Shown: positions 34,886-44,542, numbered from the stretch's first letter. The stretch: DNA of 64,000 nt from Lysinibacillus sphaericus OT4b.31 (GCF_000392615.1 NZ_KB933398.1:1868635-1932634); one strand, 5' to 3'. Program-made: numbers and translations. The notes: generated by a model from the sequence alone, not told the origin.

Positions 34886-35669
34886 GCTGGAACAAATAAT
34901 GCAGCTAGACATTGATTATATAAAAAGTTTTAGTGAGATGGAAAAGTGTTCAGCAGGTGTTTACTTTTATAATCAGGAGATGCCGACATATTATGACGCC
35001 AACCATGCGCATATTTGGCAGAAGATTGCGCACGCAGATTCGTTTTTAACGGACCTGAAGAAATTTTATGTTGCAAAAGGTCTTATACCAAGAATGTATC
35101 TATACAATGTAGAGGTAAATCAACAATGCATCGAGAAATTATATGCACATGGCTTTCAATATGAGACCTTTACAGATGACGTGCAATGCTGGAATGGGGA
35201 ATATGTTCAGCTCCCCGCAAATCCAGCGATTCATATTGAGCATGTAACGGATAGTAATGTACAGGAAGCATTAGCAGTAGAAATGAGTATTTCCACATTC
35301 GGTGAGCCAGCTTTAATAAAAGAGGCTTTCTATAAAACGTATTATTCACCGCTCTTTACGTACTATTTATTAAGAGTTAACGGGGAGGCCTGTTGCACGG
35401 CCAATGTTTTTGTAGCAGGTAAGCAAGGTAGAGTGGAGAGTGTAGCAACTATTGAAAGTTACCGTGGACGTGGATTGATTGGCTATTTGCTGCAGCATAT
35501 CCAACAACAATCTGTCAAAGCAGGAATAGAGGACCTTTGGATTATGCCTGTTAGTGAGCCTGTGGCAAGGGTCTATGCAAAGGTGAATTTCAAATCATTG
35601 GGAACAATAACTTCGATACACGCATTTACAGAAGGAAAAAGCATTGAAGAAATACGACGAGGTGAATAA
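34878..35669 (+). CDS. GNAT-family acetyltransferase
   Basis: This 263-residue protein has a C-terminal GNAT domain with the acetyl-CoA-binding motif ESYRGRGLIGYLLQHIQQQS preceded by a beta strand RVESVATI and followed by LWIMPVSEPVARVYAKVNF. The N-terminal half is a second, diverged GNAT-like region. It overlaps the end of the ABC-F gene by eight bases and is presumably under the same attenuator. Substrate unknown. Confidence 0.8.
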   Translation: MHKLEQIMQLDIDYIKSFSEMEKCSAGVYFYNQEMPTYYDANHAHIWQKIAHADSFLTDLKKFYVAKGLIPRMYLYNVEVNQQCIEKLYAHGFQYETFTDDVQCWNGEYVQLPANPAIHIEHVTDSNVQEALAVEMSISTFGEPALIKEAFYKTYYSPLFTYYLLRVNGEACCTANVFVAGKQGRVESVATIESYRGRGLIGYLLQHIQQQSVKAGIEDLWIMPVSEPVARVYAKVNFKSLGTITSIHAFTEGKSIEEIRRGE

Positions 35670-35913
35670 AGGCAAAAGACTGTCCGGGAACAATGGAAAG
35701 CACAAAAAAGAGCATTTTTTTGAGGTTGTCATAAATACGTGATGGTGGAAGGCGTGAAAACCTGGAATGTTGCTCAATATATTGAATTTGGTGCATGCTA
35801 GACTACCTCTGAAAAAAAGATTTTGAAATTTTGAAAGTTTTTTACTTGAAAAAAAGCTGTATTCGATTTATTGTCTTTAGAGATACTTGTTAAATGGACT
35901 TGGAGGATATGGA

Positions 35914-36648
35914 ATGCACGGAATTTATATACGCTACAATGTCTCAGAAGAAACCCCTAAAGCACAATGGCCCAAAAAATTGGATGCATTTGCATATGTT
36001 CAACGAGGTAAACCACAACAAGAAAATGACAACATGCTTTCGTTGGATGAGCTAAGAAATCATGCAATCCGCTATATTAAAAGTTTGAAAGAAAATGCTA
36101 GTTCCCATTTAGTGGAACAACGCAATGGTGAAATTGAGCATTTCGATCGACGCTATATGGAATCGTTAAAGTTAAAAGAAAATATCGATGCGCAACTGAT
36201 TAACCTTGAAGAAATTCGGCTGCTATTGCAATTGATGAATGTACTGAATTTATCGCACGGCTTTGGAGAAAATGCTGGGAAACTACTACGCCAAATTACC
36301 CCATATGCAAAAGAGGTGGAGCACCCAACATTCCAAACGACACGAGTGGAGCGTCATTTTTACACGGAATTGATTGAACATATTGAAACAGTGTATACGC
36401 GCATTATGCGTCAGCACAATCCGTCTACTAATGAAATGCAGCATTCGGAAAAGCTCTGGACAACAGTTTGTGAGCAGACAATTGAAAAGGTAGAGTCACG
36501 CATTGAACGTTTGTCTTCGATAAAATTGAAGCATGAGAAAAATTTGTTAGAATTTAGTCAATTAAAGCAGCAAAATGTCGAGGCGAAGGAACGTTTAGAT
36601 CACGCTGTAGGTGAACTCGATGTCATATTAGGTGCATTAGAATCTTAG
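35914..36648 (+). CDS. Coiled-coil protein of unknown function
   Basis: I do not recognise this 244-residue protein. The N-terminal 40 residues (MHGIYIRYNV, ending near DAFAYVQRGK) look globular; the rest is strongly helical and charged, with coiled-coil stretches at about 80-110 and 180-235. No signal or membrane segment is present. The ATG at 35914 lies about nine bases after TTGGAGG. It stands alone, ended by a strong bidirectional terminator. Confidence 0.65.
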   Translation: MHGIYIRYNVSEETPKAQWPKKLDAFAYVQRGKPQQENDNMLSLDELRNHAIRYIKSLKENASSHLVEQRNGEIEHFDRRYMESLKLKENIDAQLINLEEIRLLLQLMNVLNLSHGFGENAGKLLRQITPYAKEVEHPTFQTTRVERHFYTELIEHIETVYTRIMRQHNPSTNEMQHSEKLWTTVCEQTIEKVESRIERLSSIKLKHEKNLLEFSQLKQQNVEAKERLDHAVGELDVILGALES

Positions 36649-36679
36649 TACCGAACCATCGATGTCGCTCCTTAATGAA

Positions 36680-36742
36680 AATAAAAGCATGTTGCCGGTT
36701 GGGCTCAAGTGTAGAGCTCCAATCGGCAACATGCTTTTTATT
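36680..36742. terminator. Bidirectional intrinsic terminator
   Basis: AAAAGCATGTTGCCG pairs with CGGCAACATGCTTTT over 15 bp, with an inner GAGCT-rich loop and A/T runs on both sides. It separates convergent genes. Confidence 0.9.
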
Positions 36743-37121
36743 ATTGTTTTGCTTTTTTATCCGTTTCTTCATTTTTCGACTGGCGATAGACGCGTAATAA
36801 ATCGAAACCAAGTAACAAAACGATAATATAAAAAATAGGGCTGTTAAAAGATAACCCGAATTGGGACTCGCCCCCAAGTAATGTTAAGACAATCCAAAGA
36901 CCGACAGTATAGAGGGTTACACCCACATATGCTTTTTTAGAAAGCCTCTTATATGTACCCTTTGCCGTCGTAATTTGAATAATGACGAGGACTATTAATA
37001 TGACAAGAATAACTTTCTTCGATAATACCTCAGCTAGAGTCGTTGCAGGAAAAAAATCATTGACGAATAGTAGCGTGAAAAATACAAGAATACAAAAATT
37101 TAAAATGCTTGAAAGCTTCAT
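36741..37121 (-). CDS. Small membrane protein of unknown function
   Basis: This 126-residue protein has about four hydrophobic segments (near 5-20, 35-52, 65-85 and 95-112) and a charged C-terminal tail (NEETDKKAKQ). I do not recognise a family. The start at 37121 follows AAGGAGA; longer in-frame extensions to 37196 lack a site. It is the last host-like gene before the prophage lysis cassette. Confidence 0.6.
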   Translation of the reverse strand: MKLSSILNFCILVFFTLLFVNDFFPATTLAEVLSKKVILVILIVLVIIQITTAKGTYKRLSKKAYVGVTLYTVGLWIVLTLLGGESQFGLSFNSPIFYIIVLLLGFDLLRVYRQSKNEETDKKAKQ

Positions 37122-37250
37122 GTAATGTCTCCTTTGATGCCAAATGTTCCTTTCTATTGTAACATGGTTCTTCGTGTTAAGAATAAAAAGCCACATTTAA
37201 AATGATGAAAATTTATTTGTCTGTGATTCCTCAAATAGAAGGAGAAGCCA

Positions 37251-37299
37251 AAAAAAGTTCCCTCTACACCATTCGCTATAAAGAACAGTGAGAGGGAAA
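37251..37299 (-). terminator. Terminator at the end of the prophage lysis cassette
   Basis: Read leftward, TTCCCTCTCACT pairs with GTGTAGAGGGAA and is followed by seven T residues, directly after the amidase stop codon. It ends the phage late transcript. Confidence 0.8.
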
Positions 37300-37307
37300 A
37301 GTAAGTT

Positions 37308-38054
37308 CTATTTTTTATTCATCTGTCGATACAAGACAGTTGCAAATTGCTCTCTAGTAAGTGGCTTTTGTGGATCAAGCCCATTCAGTAGGCCTTGCTT
37401 TTTAGACCATTGCCAAGCCGATTCATGAGAATCACTAACAGGCCGTTCTACTAATCCTAACGACTTTTTAATGAATGCTAATTGTTGTTGTATAGTTTGG
37501 TATTCCGCTTTTAATTCTTCATATTGTGACACTGTAAAGCCTCCCTTGTTGCCCGTCAGTAGATTCAGTTCCTTCTGTACTCTATGTAAGAATGAAGACC
37601 ATCTTCCTTCATCAAGAATACGATGGGGGCAGTATTTTCCATTCCAATCCTGGTGCTTTCTCACTCGATCCATTTTCCAACCACGTTCATGCAAAAGCTG
37701 CGCTGTAAGTTGAACAGCTAATTCTTCAGCCCTTGCATAGCGTTCACCACCTGATTTAGAGTAGCAAATCTCAATACCAATGGATTTCATGTTCCCGTAG
37801 CCTTTACCATCTCCACAATGCCAACCAATGCGATTTAGGGGTAATCCTTGGATAACTTCTTGATCATCCACAGCAAAATGGTAGGATACCTGATTGTGAT
37901 TACTAATCATATACCGAATTTCGTTTGAGGCTGCTGCATCATTAGCTGTATTATGTATGGTGATAAATTGTGCATCCATAGAATAAGGGCACTTTATACT
38001 ATATTTTGTGGAGGATACTAAATTTTGTTTAATGTTTATAGTCAATAAAATCAT
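37308..38054 (-). CDS. Prophage N-acetylmuramoyl-L-alanine amidase (CwlA/XlyB-like endolysin)
   Basis: This 248-residue endolysin cuts the amide between muramic acid and L-alanine to free phage progeny. The N-terminal Amidase_2 domain has the zinc ligands in ITIHNTANDA and the C-terminal RVRKHQDWNGKYCPHRIL, with SYHFAVDDQEVIQGLPLNRI between, very close to Bacillus CwlA. The C-terminal 50 residues (AWQWSKKQGLLNGLDPQKPL, then TREQFATVLYRQ) resemble an SLH-like wall-binding module. The ATG at 38054 overlaps the holin gene; a TTG at 38045 would fit the family N-terminus better. It ends the holin-endolysin cassette. Confidence 0.92.
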   Translation of the reverse strand: MILLTINIKQNLVSSTKYSIKCPYSMDAQFITIHNTANDAAASNEIRYMISNHNQVSYHFAVDDQEVIQGLPLNRIGWHCGDGKGYGNMKSIGIEICYSKSGGERYARAEELAVQLTAQLLHERGWKMDRVRKHQDWNGKYCPHRILDEGRWSSFLHRVQKELNLLTGNKGGFTVSQYEELKAEYQTIQQQLAFIKKSLGLVERPVSDSHESAWQWSKKQGLLNGLDPQKPLTREQFATVLYRQMNKK

Positions 38055-38325
38055 CTCGTTTCGGTTTCACATAAGCCAGAGCTCTTTTTGAATCACTAAC
38101 ATTGGCCGTGGTCGGATCTAAAATTGCGTTATATGTACTGACTGCCATTAAAGCTAATATGTAAGGGTTAGCAAGCGCATTGACAATTAGGGTCCAGACA
38201 CTTTCCCAGGTAGTCAAATCAGCGCCAGTGATGCCGTAGTAGGCAAATAGGGGGGTAATAATTGATAATCCTAGGGTAACCCAGAATTGTGGGTTGCAAA
38301 TGCGAACTTTCCAGTTAATTTTCAT
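38029..38325 (-). CDS. Prophage holin (phi-LC3 family)
   Basis: This 98-residue protein fits phi-LC3-type holins: a basic start (MKINWKVRICNPQFWVTLGL), two hydrophobic segments at about 14-33 and 46-64, and a DPTTANVSDSKRAL tail with charged C-terminus. Holins permeabilise the membrane so the amidase encoded next can reach the wall. It overlaps the amidase start by 26 bases. Confidence 0.9.
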   Translation of the reverse strand: MKINWKVRICNPQFWVTLGLSIITPLFAYYGITGADLTTWESVWTLIVNALANPYILALMAVSTYNAILDPTTANVSDSKRALAYVKPKRDDFIDYKH

Positions 38326-38343
38326 ATGTATCCATTCCTTTCT

Positions 38344-38766
38344 TTATAAACCTAGCCATTTTAGTATGAGTGCACCTACAACTGTTGCCGGAATGAAAAT
38401 CCACCAATGTAAATATTGTTTGATTGTGTCACTAATAGAGAGGCTATCTTTAGCGGATTCATATTTTAAATCCTCTTCAATACTATCCACTCGTTTTCCA
38501 ATACCCTTTACATCATCTTGTAGTTCAACTTGGGACATGTTTAATTTAGTTAGATTAATATTTATATTATTGAAGGTTTTATCCATTCTATTTAACTGTA
38601 TTTGTTGGTGTTTATTCATCTCCTGTTGTTGTTCCGACACGACTGTTAAGCGATATAATAATTCATGATTACCTTCAAGTTTTGAAATACGGCTATCTTG
38701 ATTCTTTATTTCCACTTCAACACTAGCTAATCGTTCACCTAGCTTGTCATTTTGCAATTTAATCAC
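38344..38766 (-). CDS. XhlA-like phage lysis-cassette protein
   Basis: This roughly 140-residue protein is a long coiled coil (about 5-110) with a C-terminal membrane anchor (WWIFIPATVVGALILKWLGL). The layout matches XhlA (haemolysin), encoded just before holin and amidase in PBSX-like prophages. The start is GTG 38766 without a clear ribosome binding site, or TTG 38757. Confidence 0.72.
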   Translation of the reverse strand: MIKLQNDKLGERLASVEVEIKNQDSRISKLEGNHELLYRLTVVSEQQQEMNKHQQIQLNRMDKTFNNININLTKLNMSQVELQDDVKGIGKRVDSIEEDLKYESAKDSLSISDTIKQYLHWWIFIPATVVGALILKWLGL

Positions 38767-38782
38767 CGACTTTATATAAATA

Positions 38783-38822
38783 ATAAAAGGATAGGGAGGA
38801 CGATAAGGTCCACACCTATCCT
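38783..38822 (-). terminator. Terminator between fibre region and lysis cassette
   Basis: AGGATAGG (38788-38795) pairs with CCTATCCT (38815-38822), with an inner GGAC/GTCC stem, and T-rich sequence on the minus strand. It partly insulates the lysis genes from the DUF1617 gene. Confidence 0.65.
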
Positions 38823-38842
38823 GAACTGACTGCTCATTTCAC

Positions 38843-39289
38843 CTAGTTTTCAAGTAATGTAATATCCTCAAAAATTTCACAGAATCTATCATATAGAGTT
38901 GCTTTCTTACCCGTGAATTCTAGGTCACAATTTAACACAATCTCCTGTAAAATACGCAGCATGTCAATTTTTTCTGCGGTTTCTTCAATAATAAAATCTT
39001 CGTGTAGTAGCGTTAAAATTTGTTGTTGGACTTCTTTTTCAGCTTCTTCACTAAAGAGGGGCATCTCAATTTCTTTTCCATCTACAATTTCTGTAGTATA
39101 TAAAATCTCTCCATTTTTATCTTTTTCTGCATACTCATCAACTAATTGTTGTCTTTCTTGATTTACTTGATTCAATTGCTGTTCTAACAATTTGATAAAG
39201 CGAGTTCTCATTCGTGATTCTTTCCCTTTTAAAATGAGGTTAAAAAGAAAAGCTTGTAATTCACCGATTTCGTAATTTTTTATAATCAT
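38843..39289 (-). CDS. DUF1617-family phage protein
   Basis: This 148-residue protein resembles the small DUF1617 family found beside tail-fibre genes of Bacillales and Listeria phages: N-terminal IKNYEIGELQAFLFNLILKGKESRMRTRF and a helical remainder. It is soluble and acidic. Function unknown; position between fibre genes and the lysis cassette is typical. Confidence 0.7.
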   Translation of the reverse strand: MIIKNYEIGELQAFLFNLILKGKESRMRTRFIKLLEQQLNQVNQERQQLVDEYAEKDKNGEILYTTEIVDGKEIEMPLFSEEAEKEVQQQILTLLHEDFIIEETAEKIDMLRILQEIVLNCDLEFTGKKATLYDRFCEIFEDITLLEN

Positions 39290-39315
39290 CTCTATTTCTC
39301 CTTTTGTTATATTGT

Positions 39316-41217
39316 TTACATAATAAATGCATATCCGGTAACGCCGCCATTTACCACAATTACTGTGTCAATGTTATCAACCATTAGTATACGGGGTTCG
39401 ATAGTTGTTACAATATCAGAATCATCCCAAGTCGGAATCGTAATTTCAACAAGGATCTTTGGCTTCGATACAGATAAATCAGTGTTGATTTGACTGACTG
39501 CTTTACTAGTAATCTCAGTATTAATTTGACTTACTTTACGTGCTATAATTTCAGTGTTTATTTCACTTACGTAGGCTACAAAAATTTCAGCATCCGAATC
39601 AGCATCTTCATTTACTCTAGCAGTAACTAAAGCTTCAACAGTAGGCTTAGATACAACGAGTTCGATTGGTATATCACTCTTAATATTCGGTTCAATTTCA
39701 ACCCAAATATCGCTGCGATATTTTACTTCAATTTCTATGTGAACTTTTGGTTTTGAAACTGCTATTTCAGTATATAAGTTATTATCTTTAATAACCCGTG
39801 GAGTAATTTCTATTGGGATAGTTTCCTTGCTCACTATAATCTCAGTGTCAACAATACTTGCATAAATGGTGTTAATATCAATTTCAGTTTTAATATCGCT
39901 ATCTCTATAAGTTGGAATAGTAATTTCAACATGTGTGCAAGGTTTAGTAACAACTAATTCTGTGTCAAGTTCGTCCTCTTTTCTTCTCGAAGCTGATATC
40001 TCAATAGGAATAGTAGGTTTGTTGACGATTATTTCAATCAAAATGCGACTATCTCTTGGATTTCTAACACTAATCTCTGTTGTAATATCGCTATCTTTCG
40101 GAATAGCTACTATTAGCTCGGTAGGCACATAAGGCTTATTTGCTGTGATTTCAACACATATATCTTCATCTAAAGGCACTTCTGATCGGTGCACGTAAAG
40201 ATATGTTTGTTGATCAGAAGATTCAAATGTTGAATCAACAGTTATTTCAGTATTTTTATCTGAATTTAGCCGCTTATATACGAAGATTTCAGTAATATGC
40301 TGACTTCTACCAAAACTAAATATCCTGGAGTCATAGTATTCTACTACTAACGCTGGAGGGAGTTTGGATTCCCTGGTTTTAAATGTAACTTGTCCATCCG
40401 TTATTTCATTAGACACACGAATGATAAAGCCGTTATTTATTTGAGTAAGTGCTACCCAATTTTTTACAATATCGAATACATTAAATTCAACGTAACCTGC
40501 TTGTTTGTTGACAGTAAATTGATTGGTAATTAGCTTAATCGGAGTGGGTCTATTTAAGTGCGTAATACCATATTCAGACCATGAATTATTAGCATTTAAA
40601 ACCTCTAGAGTAATATTTTGAGGGATACTGTTACTGTAGTACAATCTTAAATTTGCATCCGTAAGTACATAAGATGGATTAATGGAAGACAAGTCAAATT
40701 GTACAAATGAACGCCAAATATCCTCGTGACTACGACCAACTACCATAGAAGAATAGCCACCGTAGTTAATTGTTTGATAGTCCATTTTTTCACGCGTGAA
40801 AGCGTCTTGAGTAGGGTTGAAAATGTCTGTAATAATGGGCGGTTGTTGAATTTGGTAGAGAGCTGACATCCGATTATGAGGAGGTATTTCTATTTCAGCT
40901 TCTAGGTTGTTGTATCCAATCGGTTGAATTTCAGTTAGAATTTCTGAATTACCACGATACATAATGTTTATGTAAATCTCTTTTGAAGTCTCATCATAGG
41001 CCCGAGGGATAATATATGTATTAATATCAGCGTTTTCAGCAGGTCTCGCAATAATTTCTGTAATTACGTCATTGTTTCCAACAGCGATTAAAGAATATTT
41101 GGCTTTAAAGCTGTTGTGAGGGGGTGAATCAGTGTGTAAGGATGCTATTACTATTTCACCCGTATTCTGTTGTAGCAGGGGATCCGTAACTCCTTCATTA
41201 AAATTATTTTCCTCCAT
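39316..41217 (-). CDS. Phage fibre-type protein: DNRLRE domain within a beta-repeat array
   Basis: This 633-residue protein combines two architectures. Residues about 130-300 form a DNRLRE (CBM96-like) domain, with DAFTREKMDYQTINYGGYSS, DIWRSFVQFDLSSI, NITLEVLNANNSWSEYGI and PALVVEYYDSR. Around it are many diverged units of 20-28 residues built on I-x-T/V-E-I (for example SDITTEISVRNPRDSRILIE and VSKPKVHIEIEVKYRSDIWV), both before and after the DNRLRE domain. Such repeats are probably a beta-rich shaft. A surface-binding fibre role is inferred from domain content and position; no peptidase or chaperone motif is visible. Confidence 0.7.
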   Translation of the reverse strand: MEENNFNEGVTDPLLQQNTGEIVIASLHTDSPPHNSFKAKYSLIAVGNNDVITEIIARPAENADINTYIIPRAYDETSKEIYINIMYRGNSEILTEIQPIGYNNLEAEIEIPPHNRMSALYQIQQPPIITDIFNPTQDAFTREKMDYQTINYGGYSSMVVGRSHEDIWRSFVQFDLSSINPSYVLTDANLRLYYSNSIPQNITLEVLNANNSWSEYGITHLNRPTPIKLITNQFTVNKQAGYVEFNVFDIVKNWVALTQINNGFIIRVSNEITDGQVTFKTRESKLPPALVVEYYDSRIFSFGRSQHITEIFVYKRLNSDKNTEITVDSTFESSDQQTYLYVHRSEVPLDEDICVEITANKPYVPTELIVAIPKDSDITTEISVRNPRDSRILIEIIVNKPTIPIEISASRRKEDELDTELVVTKPCTHVEITIPTYRDSDIKTEIDINTIYASIVDTEIIVSKETIPIEITPRVIKDNNLYTEIAVSKPKVHIEIEVKYRSDIWVEIEPNIKSDIPIELVVSKPTVEALVTARVNEDADSDAEIFVAYVSEINTEIIARKVSQINTEITSKAVSQINTDLSVSKPKILVEITIPTWDDSDIVTTIEPRILMVDNIDTVIVVNGGVTGYAFIM

Positions 41218-41248
41218 AATTTCACTTCCTTATCACATTGTATTGTGA

Positions 41249-43561
41249 TTAGGCTTTGTCTGCTCTCACGATTATGTCAAATGAACCGTTAGCGTCAGGC
41301 GTTGCACCTAATTCAGATTTTAGTCGAATGAAGAATGGCATTTCTTCGTTATTTTTTAACACACCACTTAGTCTTAAATCAGGATGTGGTGTAAATGGAG
41401 ATGAGCTTGTACTGAATTGACATGTCATTCCTGTAGGGAAATTTGCTGTGTTAGCGTATAAATGTACATTCTTAACATCATAGCCATATTGGTTTTTAAG
41501 TATTACTTCATGTTCAATTGTAGTTTGACCTGCAATGATAATACCGAAGTCAAGATACTGTAGAACCTCACCAATCTCACTAGAGAAGTATTGACCATAC
41601 ACATCCTTGAACATAAGACCTGAATATGTTCCTATGAACTGAGTTGACCAATAATCAGTAGTTCCAAAGAAATCTTGAAACTCTACTTTTAGAGTGTTCC
41701 AATCATCAATTCTAATATCTTTACTACCGATTACTAACTCAATGTTCTGAGGTGAGTCACCTAGCTTAGTGAAGCTTCCATCAGAAGGGTAGAAGTGACC
41801 GTTGTTTAACAACACACGATATTGAACACGAGTTAAATCATCATCACTTAAAACACCTTTAAGAACATTACCATCAACATCAAACGAAATATCAATCTTT
41901 GCAGTAGTGTTTAAGATATATAAACTTGTGTCTTTAATTGTTGTAGTGTGTCGAGGAAGATAATCTTCATAAGAAATGTTTTCAGCAATTGAAGTAATCG
42001 TATCACGAGGGTTGTCTTTCAAGAACACACCAATGTTCAAGTATTTTTCTTTCCATGTACGCCACTGAGTATCAGCGATGTTGTTTAAGTCTGTATGTTT
42101 CATACCGTTAGCTGATATTGCTTGCTCCGTAGAAGCATCAGAGACAACAAACTTTTCTAGTTTTTTATCCCACACATACCATTTATCAGGTGTTTCTCCA
42201 CCAACAAAGTAACGAGCTTCATCACGATATGATTGAGATATATCATTGACGAACACATCATCTAAAGAGCCATATAAGCGTTTAGGATTGACCAATTTGA
42301 TGAACTGAGGTTGTGGTATAGCTTTCATATCAAGAACCCTCTGAGCAGTATCAGAACCTTCCTCAGTCCATGTTACAACCTCAAAGTCACCTTCAAGTTC
42401 GTCAATAGGCGACCAATTAGCTTCAAGAATTAAATCAGCTTCATTTACAGCTTCATCATCTGTGTAATAAAGAACCTCAACACTGTCGCCAAATTCATCA
42501 TAAATATCAAATGGCTCAGTAGTTGTTGATACGATAATATCGTCTGTTGTTTCTGTGTACACTAGAACCTCAGGAAGTTCACCAATGTAATCATAGACAC
42601 TATAAGGTTCAACACCTGTTTCAAATGACACTAGCGAAGTGTCTGAATCAGTGTAATAAACTGCTTGAGCTGTATCACCTAAGAGGTCTTGAGCTTTGAA
42701 ATCCTCTTTGTTTAACACTACAGAAGCAAATTGCTTGTCTTCAAAATCAGACCACATAATCACTGACTTATTCCCTGTTAGCTCTTTCCATTGAGCTTCT
42801 GTGATATGGTCTAGATTGTTCATACCATGTTTAATGAAGTTTTCTTCTGAGTTTGTTGTTGTTTGCCAAGAAGTGCCATCATGGTATTTGTATTGTGAGT
42901 TGTGTTGAACAAGGTATTTATCAGTGATAGGGGAGATTACTCTATCGTAGATTTCTATTGAATCTAGTTCTCCATTGAAGAACTGACCTGTTTGTAAGTC
43001 TGGGTAGTTGCCTAATATAAAATTACGTGTGCTTGCTGTAACTTCTAAGCCTGTTGATGTATTTTTATTAGCAGGCTTTGTCATATCATCTATATAGAGC
43101 TTTGCCCCATCAACAGATGTATCTCCTGTCCAAGTAAATAAAATATCATGCCATTTATTATCATTTGGTATCGTTGCTCCGAAGTTAATTAGAGTTCCTG
43201 TATTTTGAGATACACTAAATCCTATTGCTCCATTATTTCTCAATAAGACATTGAATGAGTTCTGTCCATTATATCCATTCGCCATAACCCAAGAGTAATT
43301 TGTTGGTAATGCTCCTAGTTTTATTTTGAAGCGTATGCTTTTTTTTCCTAATGGTACGAAAGAAGGTGGGAAAGAAGCTGTTTGATTAGTACCATTAAAG
43401 CTCATAGCATAACCTTTACCATTCCAACCTGTTACACGAGTAGGGGTGTTATATATAGTGCCTGTATAACCACCAATAGAATCCATAGCATTACCACTAG
43501 GTTCATCAAAACCGATAAAGGCTTTACCATATTTACTTAAATTATCTTTTGTATTAGCCAT
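41249..43561 (-). CDS. Phage fibre-type protein with N-terminal LamG-like domain and internal repeats
   Basis: This 770-residue protein begins with a concanavalin-like LamG_3 domain (about 5-225; SMSFNGTNQTASF, KWHDILFTWTGD, FFNGELDSIEIYDRVI). Residues 265-440 contain four to five diverged units around YDEFGDSVEVLYYTDD / DYIGELPEVLVYTET. The C-terminal half carries a beta-sandwich region ending in a spacer rich in hydrophobic strands. The N-terminal WFGFDE-like opening (FIGFDEPSGNAMDSIGG) is shared with the next fibre gene, showing they are paralogues at that end. The start at 43561 follows GGAGG by seven bases. Confidence 0.7.
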   Translation of the reverse strand: MANTKDNLSKYGKAFIGFDEPSGNAMDSIGGYTGTIYNTPTRVTGWNGKGYAMSFNGTNQTASFPPSFVPLGKKSIRFKIKLGALPTNYSWVMANGYNGQNSFNVLLRNNGAIGFSVSQNTGTLINFGATIPNDNKWHDILFTWTGDTSVDGAKLYIDDMTKPANKNTSTGLEVTASTRNFILGNYPDLQTGQFFNGELDSIEIYDRVISPITDKYLVQHNSQYKYHDGTSWQTTTNSEENFIKHGMNNLDHITEAQWKELTGNKSVIMWSDFEDKQFASVVLNKEDFKAQDLLGDTAQAVYYTDSDTSLVSFETGVEPYSVYDYIGELPEVLVYTETTDDIIVSTTTEPFDIYDEFGDSVEVLYYTDDEAVNEADLILEANWSPIDELEGDFEVVTWTEEGSDTAQRVLDMKAIPQPQFIKLVNPKRLYGSLDDVFVNDISQSYRDEARYFVGGETPDKWYVWDKKLEKFVVSDASTEQAISANGMKHTDLNNIADTQWRTWKEKYLNIGVFLKDNPRDTITSIAENISYEDYLPRHTTTIKDTSLYILNTTAKIDISFDVDGNVLKGVLSDDDLTRVQYRVLLNNGHFYPSDGSFTKLGDSPQNIELVIGSKDIRIDDWNTLKVEFQDFFGTTDYWSTQFIGTYSGLMFKDVYGQYFSSEIGEVLQYLDFGIIIAGQTTIEHEVILKNQYGYDVKNVHLYANTANFPTGMTCQFSTSSSPFTPHPDLRLSGVLKNNEEMPFFIRLKSELGATPDANGSFDIIVRADKA

Positions 43562-43590
43562 TGTATTGACCTCCAATATTTTTCCATATT

Positions 43591-43619
43591 AAAAGGACAA
43601 CCAAATTAATAGTTGTCCT
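43591..43619 (-). terminator. Hairpin with the preceding gene's stop codon in its loop
   Basis: AGGACAAC (43594-43601) pairs with GTTGTCCT (43612-43619); the stop codon at 43606-43608 is in the loop. T-tract on the minus strand is short (TTTTAAT), so termination may be partial. Confidence 0.55.
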
Positions 43620-44541
43620 CAATCATTGCTGTTTTAAAATCATCACTAATAGGAATAGTAAACATTCTACCTTTTCCTAATGGGGTTCTGTTATTAGTCA
43701 CAAACTCATATTCAGTTGTAGGCTTAGTGAAATCAATTGGTTGTCTATCAACTGCTGAATCAATCTCTTTTATTACGCCACCTTGAGCTAACATCCTATA
43801 TTCTACTGTGCTAGGAATCTCTTTTACACGATTTGAAGTAGGGGATAAAACAAGGTTTTTATTGTCTGTTGTTTTGACTACTAAGCGCTTTTGTTCGAAG
43901 TCAGAAGGGGTGAGAGCTTTACTGTAGATTTGTAAATCATCTAATTGACCTAAATACCATTCTTGATACCCACTAACATTTAAGTATCCCAGTCTCAGTG
44001 GGTTCTTAGGAGTGATAATATTTGCAATAGACCGATATATTCCAATAAAGGTTTCATCAATATATAATTGAATCACATTACTTTTTTGAGTCAATATTAG
44101 CTCATGCCATTTATTATCCCTATAATCATAATTTAGAATTTGATTTGTAATTATTGCACTTGTACTGTTAAGCCAATATAAGACTCTTAAATTACCGTCT
44201 GTTTTATTGATAATTACTCCAAAACCATTGATGTTTAATGCCGAAGAATCTAATTGACGCCCTGCTGTAAATAAATATCCTCCACCATTTGTTGGACATT
44301 TAAACTTTATCTTTATTGTAAATTCTTCCAAAGTAGATGGAGTGTAGTCTGTTACGACATATTGACTACTTCCATTAAAATTTAACGATGAGTCTTTACC
44401 ATCCCAACCCATAGCTCTCGTTGCACCTGTAACAGTACCAACATATCCCCTACCTAATTTATCATAAATATTTCCACTTATTTCATCAAAACCGAACCAT
44501 GCGAAACCATATTGTGCCATTAATTGCTCTATTGTTGCCAT
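43606..44541 (-). CDS. LamG-domain phage fibre-type protein
   Basis: This 311-residue protein is mostly one LamG (concanavalin A-like) domain, about 10-215: FAWFGFDEISGNIYDKLGRG, SLNFNGSSQYVV, DNKWHELILTQKS, YIDETFIGIY and WYLGQLDDLQIYSKAL. The last 90 residues (RVKEIPSTVEYRMLAQGG to the end) look like a connector, with PLGKGRMFTIPI similar to a motif near the C-termini of neighbouring fibre proteins. Likely a surface glycan-binding tail component. Its N-terminus parallels that of the 770-residue neighbour. Confidence 0.72.
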   Translation of the reverse strand: MATIEQLMAQYGFAWFGFDEISGNIYDKLGRGYVGTVTGATRAMGWDGKDSSLNFNGSSQYVVTDYTPSTLEEFTIKIKFKCPTNGGGYLFTAGRQLDSSALNINGFGVIINKTDGNLRVLYWLNSTSAIITNQILNYDYRDNKWHELILTQKSNVIQLYIDETFIGIYRSIANIITPKNPLRLGYLNVSGYQEWYLGQLDDLQIYSKALTPSDFEQKRLVVKTTDNKNLVLSPTSNRVKEIPSTVEYRMLAQGGVIKEIDSAVDRQPIDFTKPTTEYEFVTNNRTPLGKGRMFTIPISDDFKTAMIEDNY

Positions 44542-44542
44542 A

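Noticed and set aside
37197-37307. Prophage attachment site
   Set aside because: The region between amidase and host membrane gene shows only a terminator; the other prophage end is outside the window, so no direct repeat can be matched.
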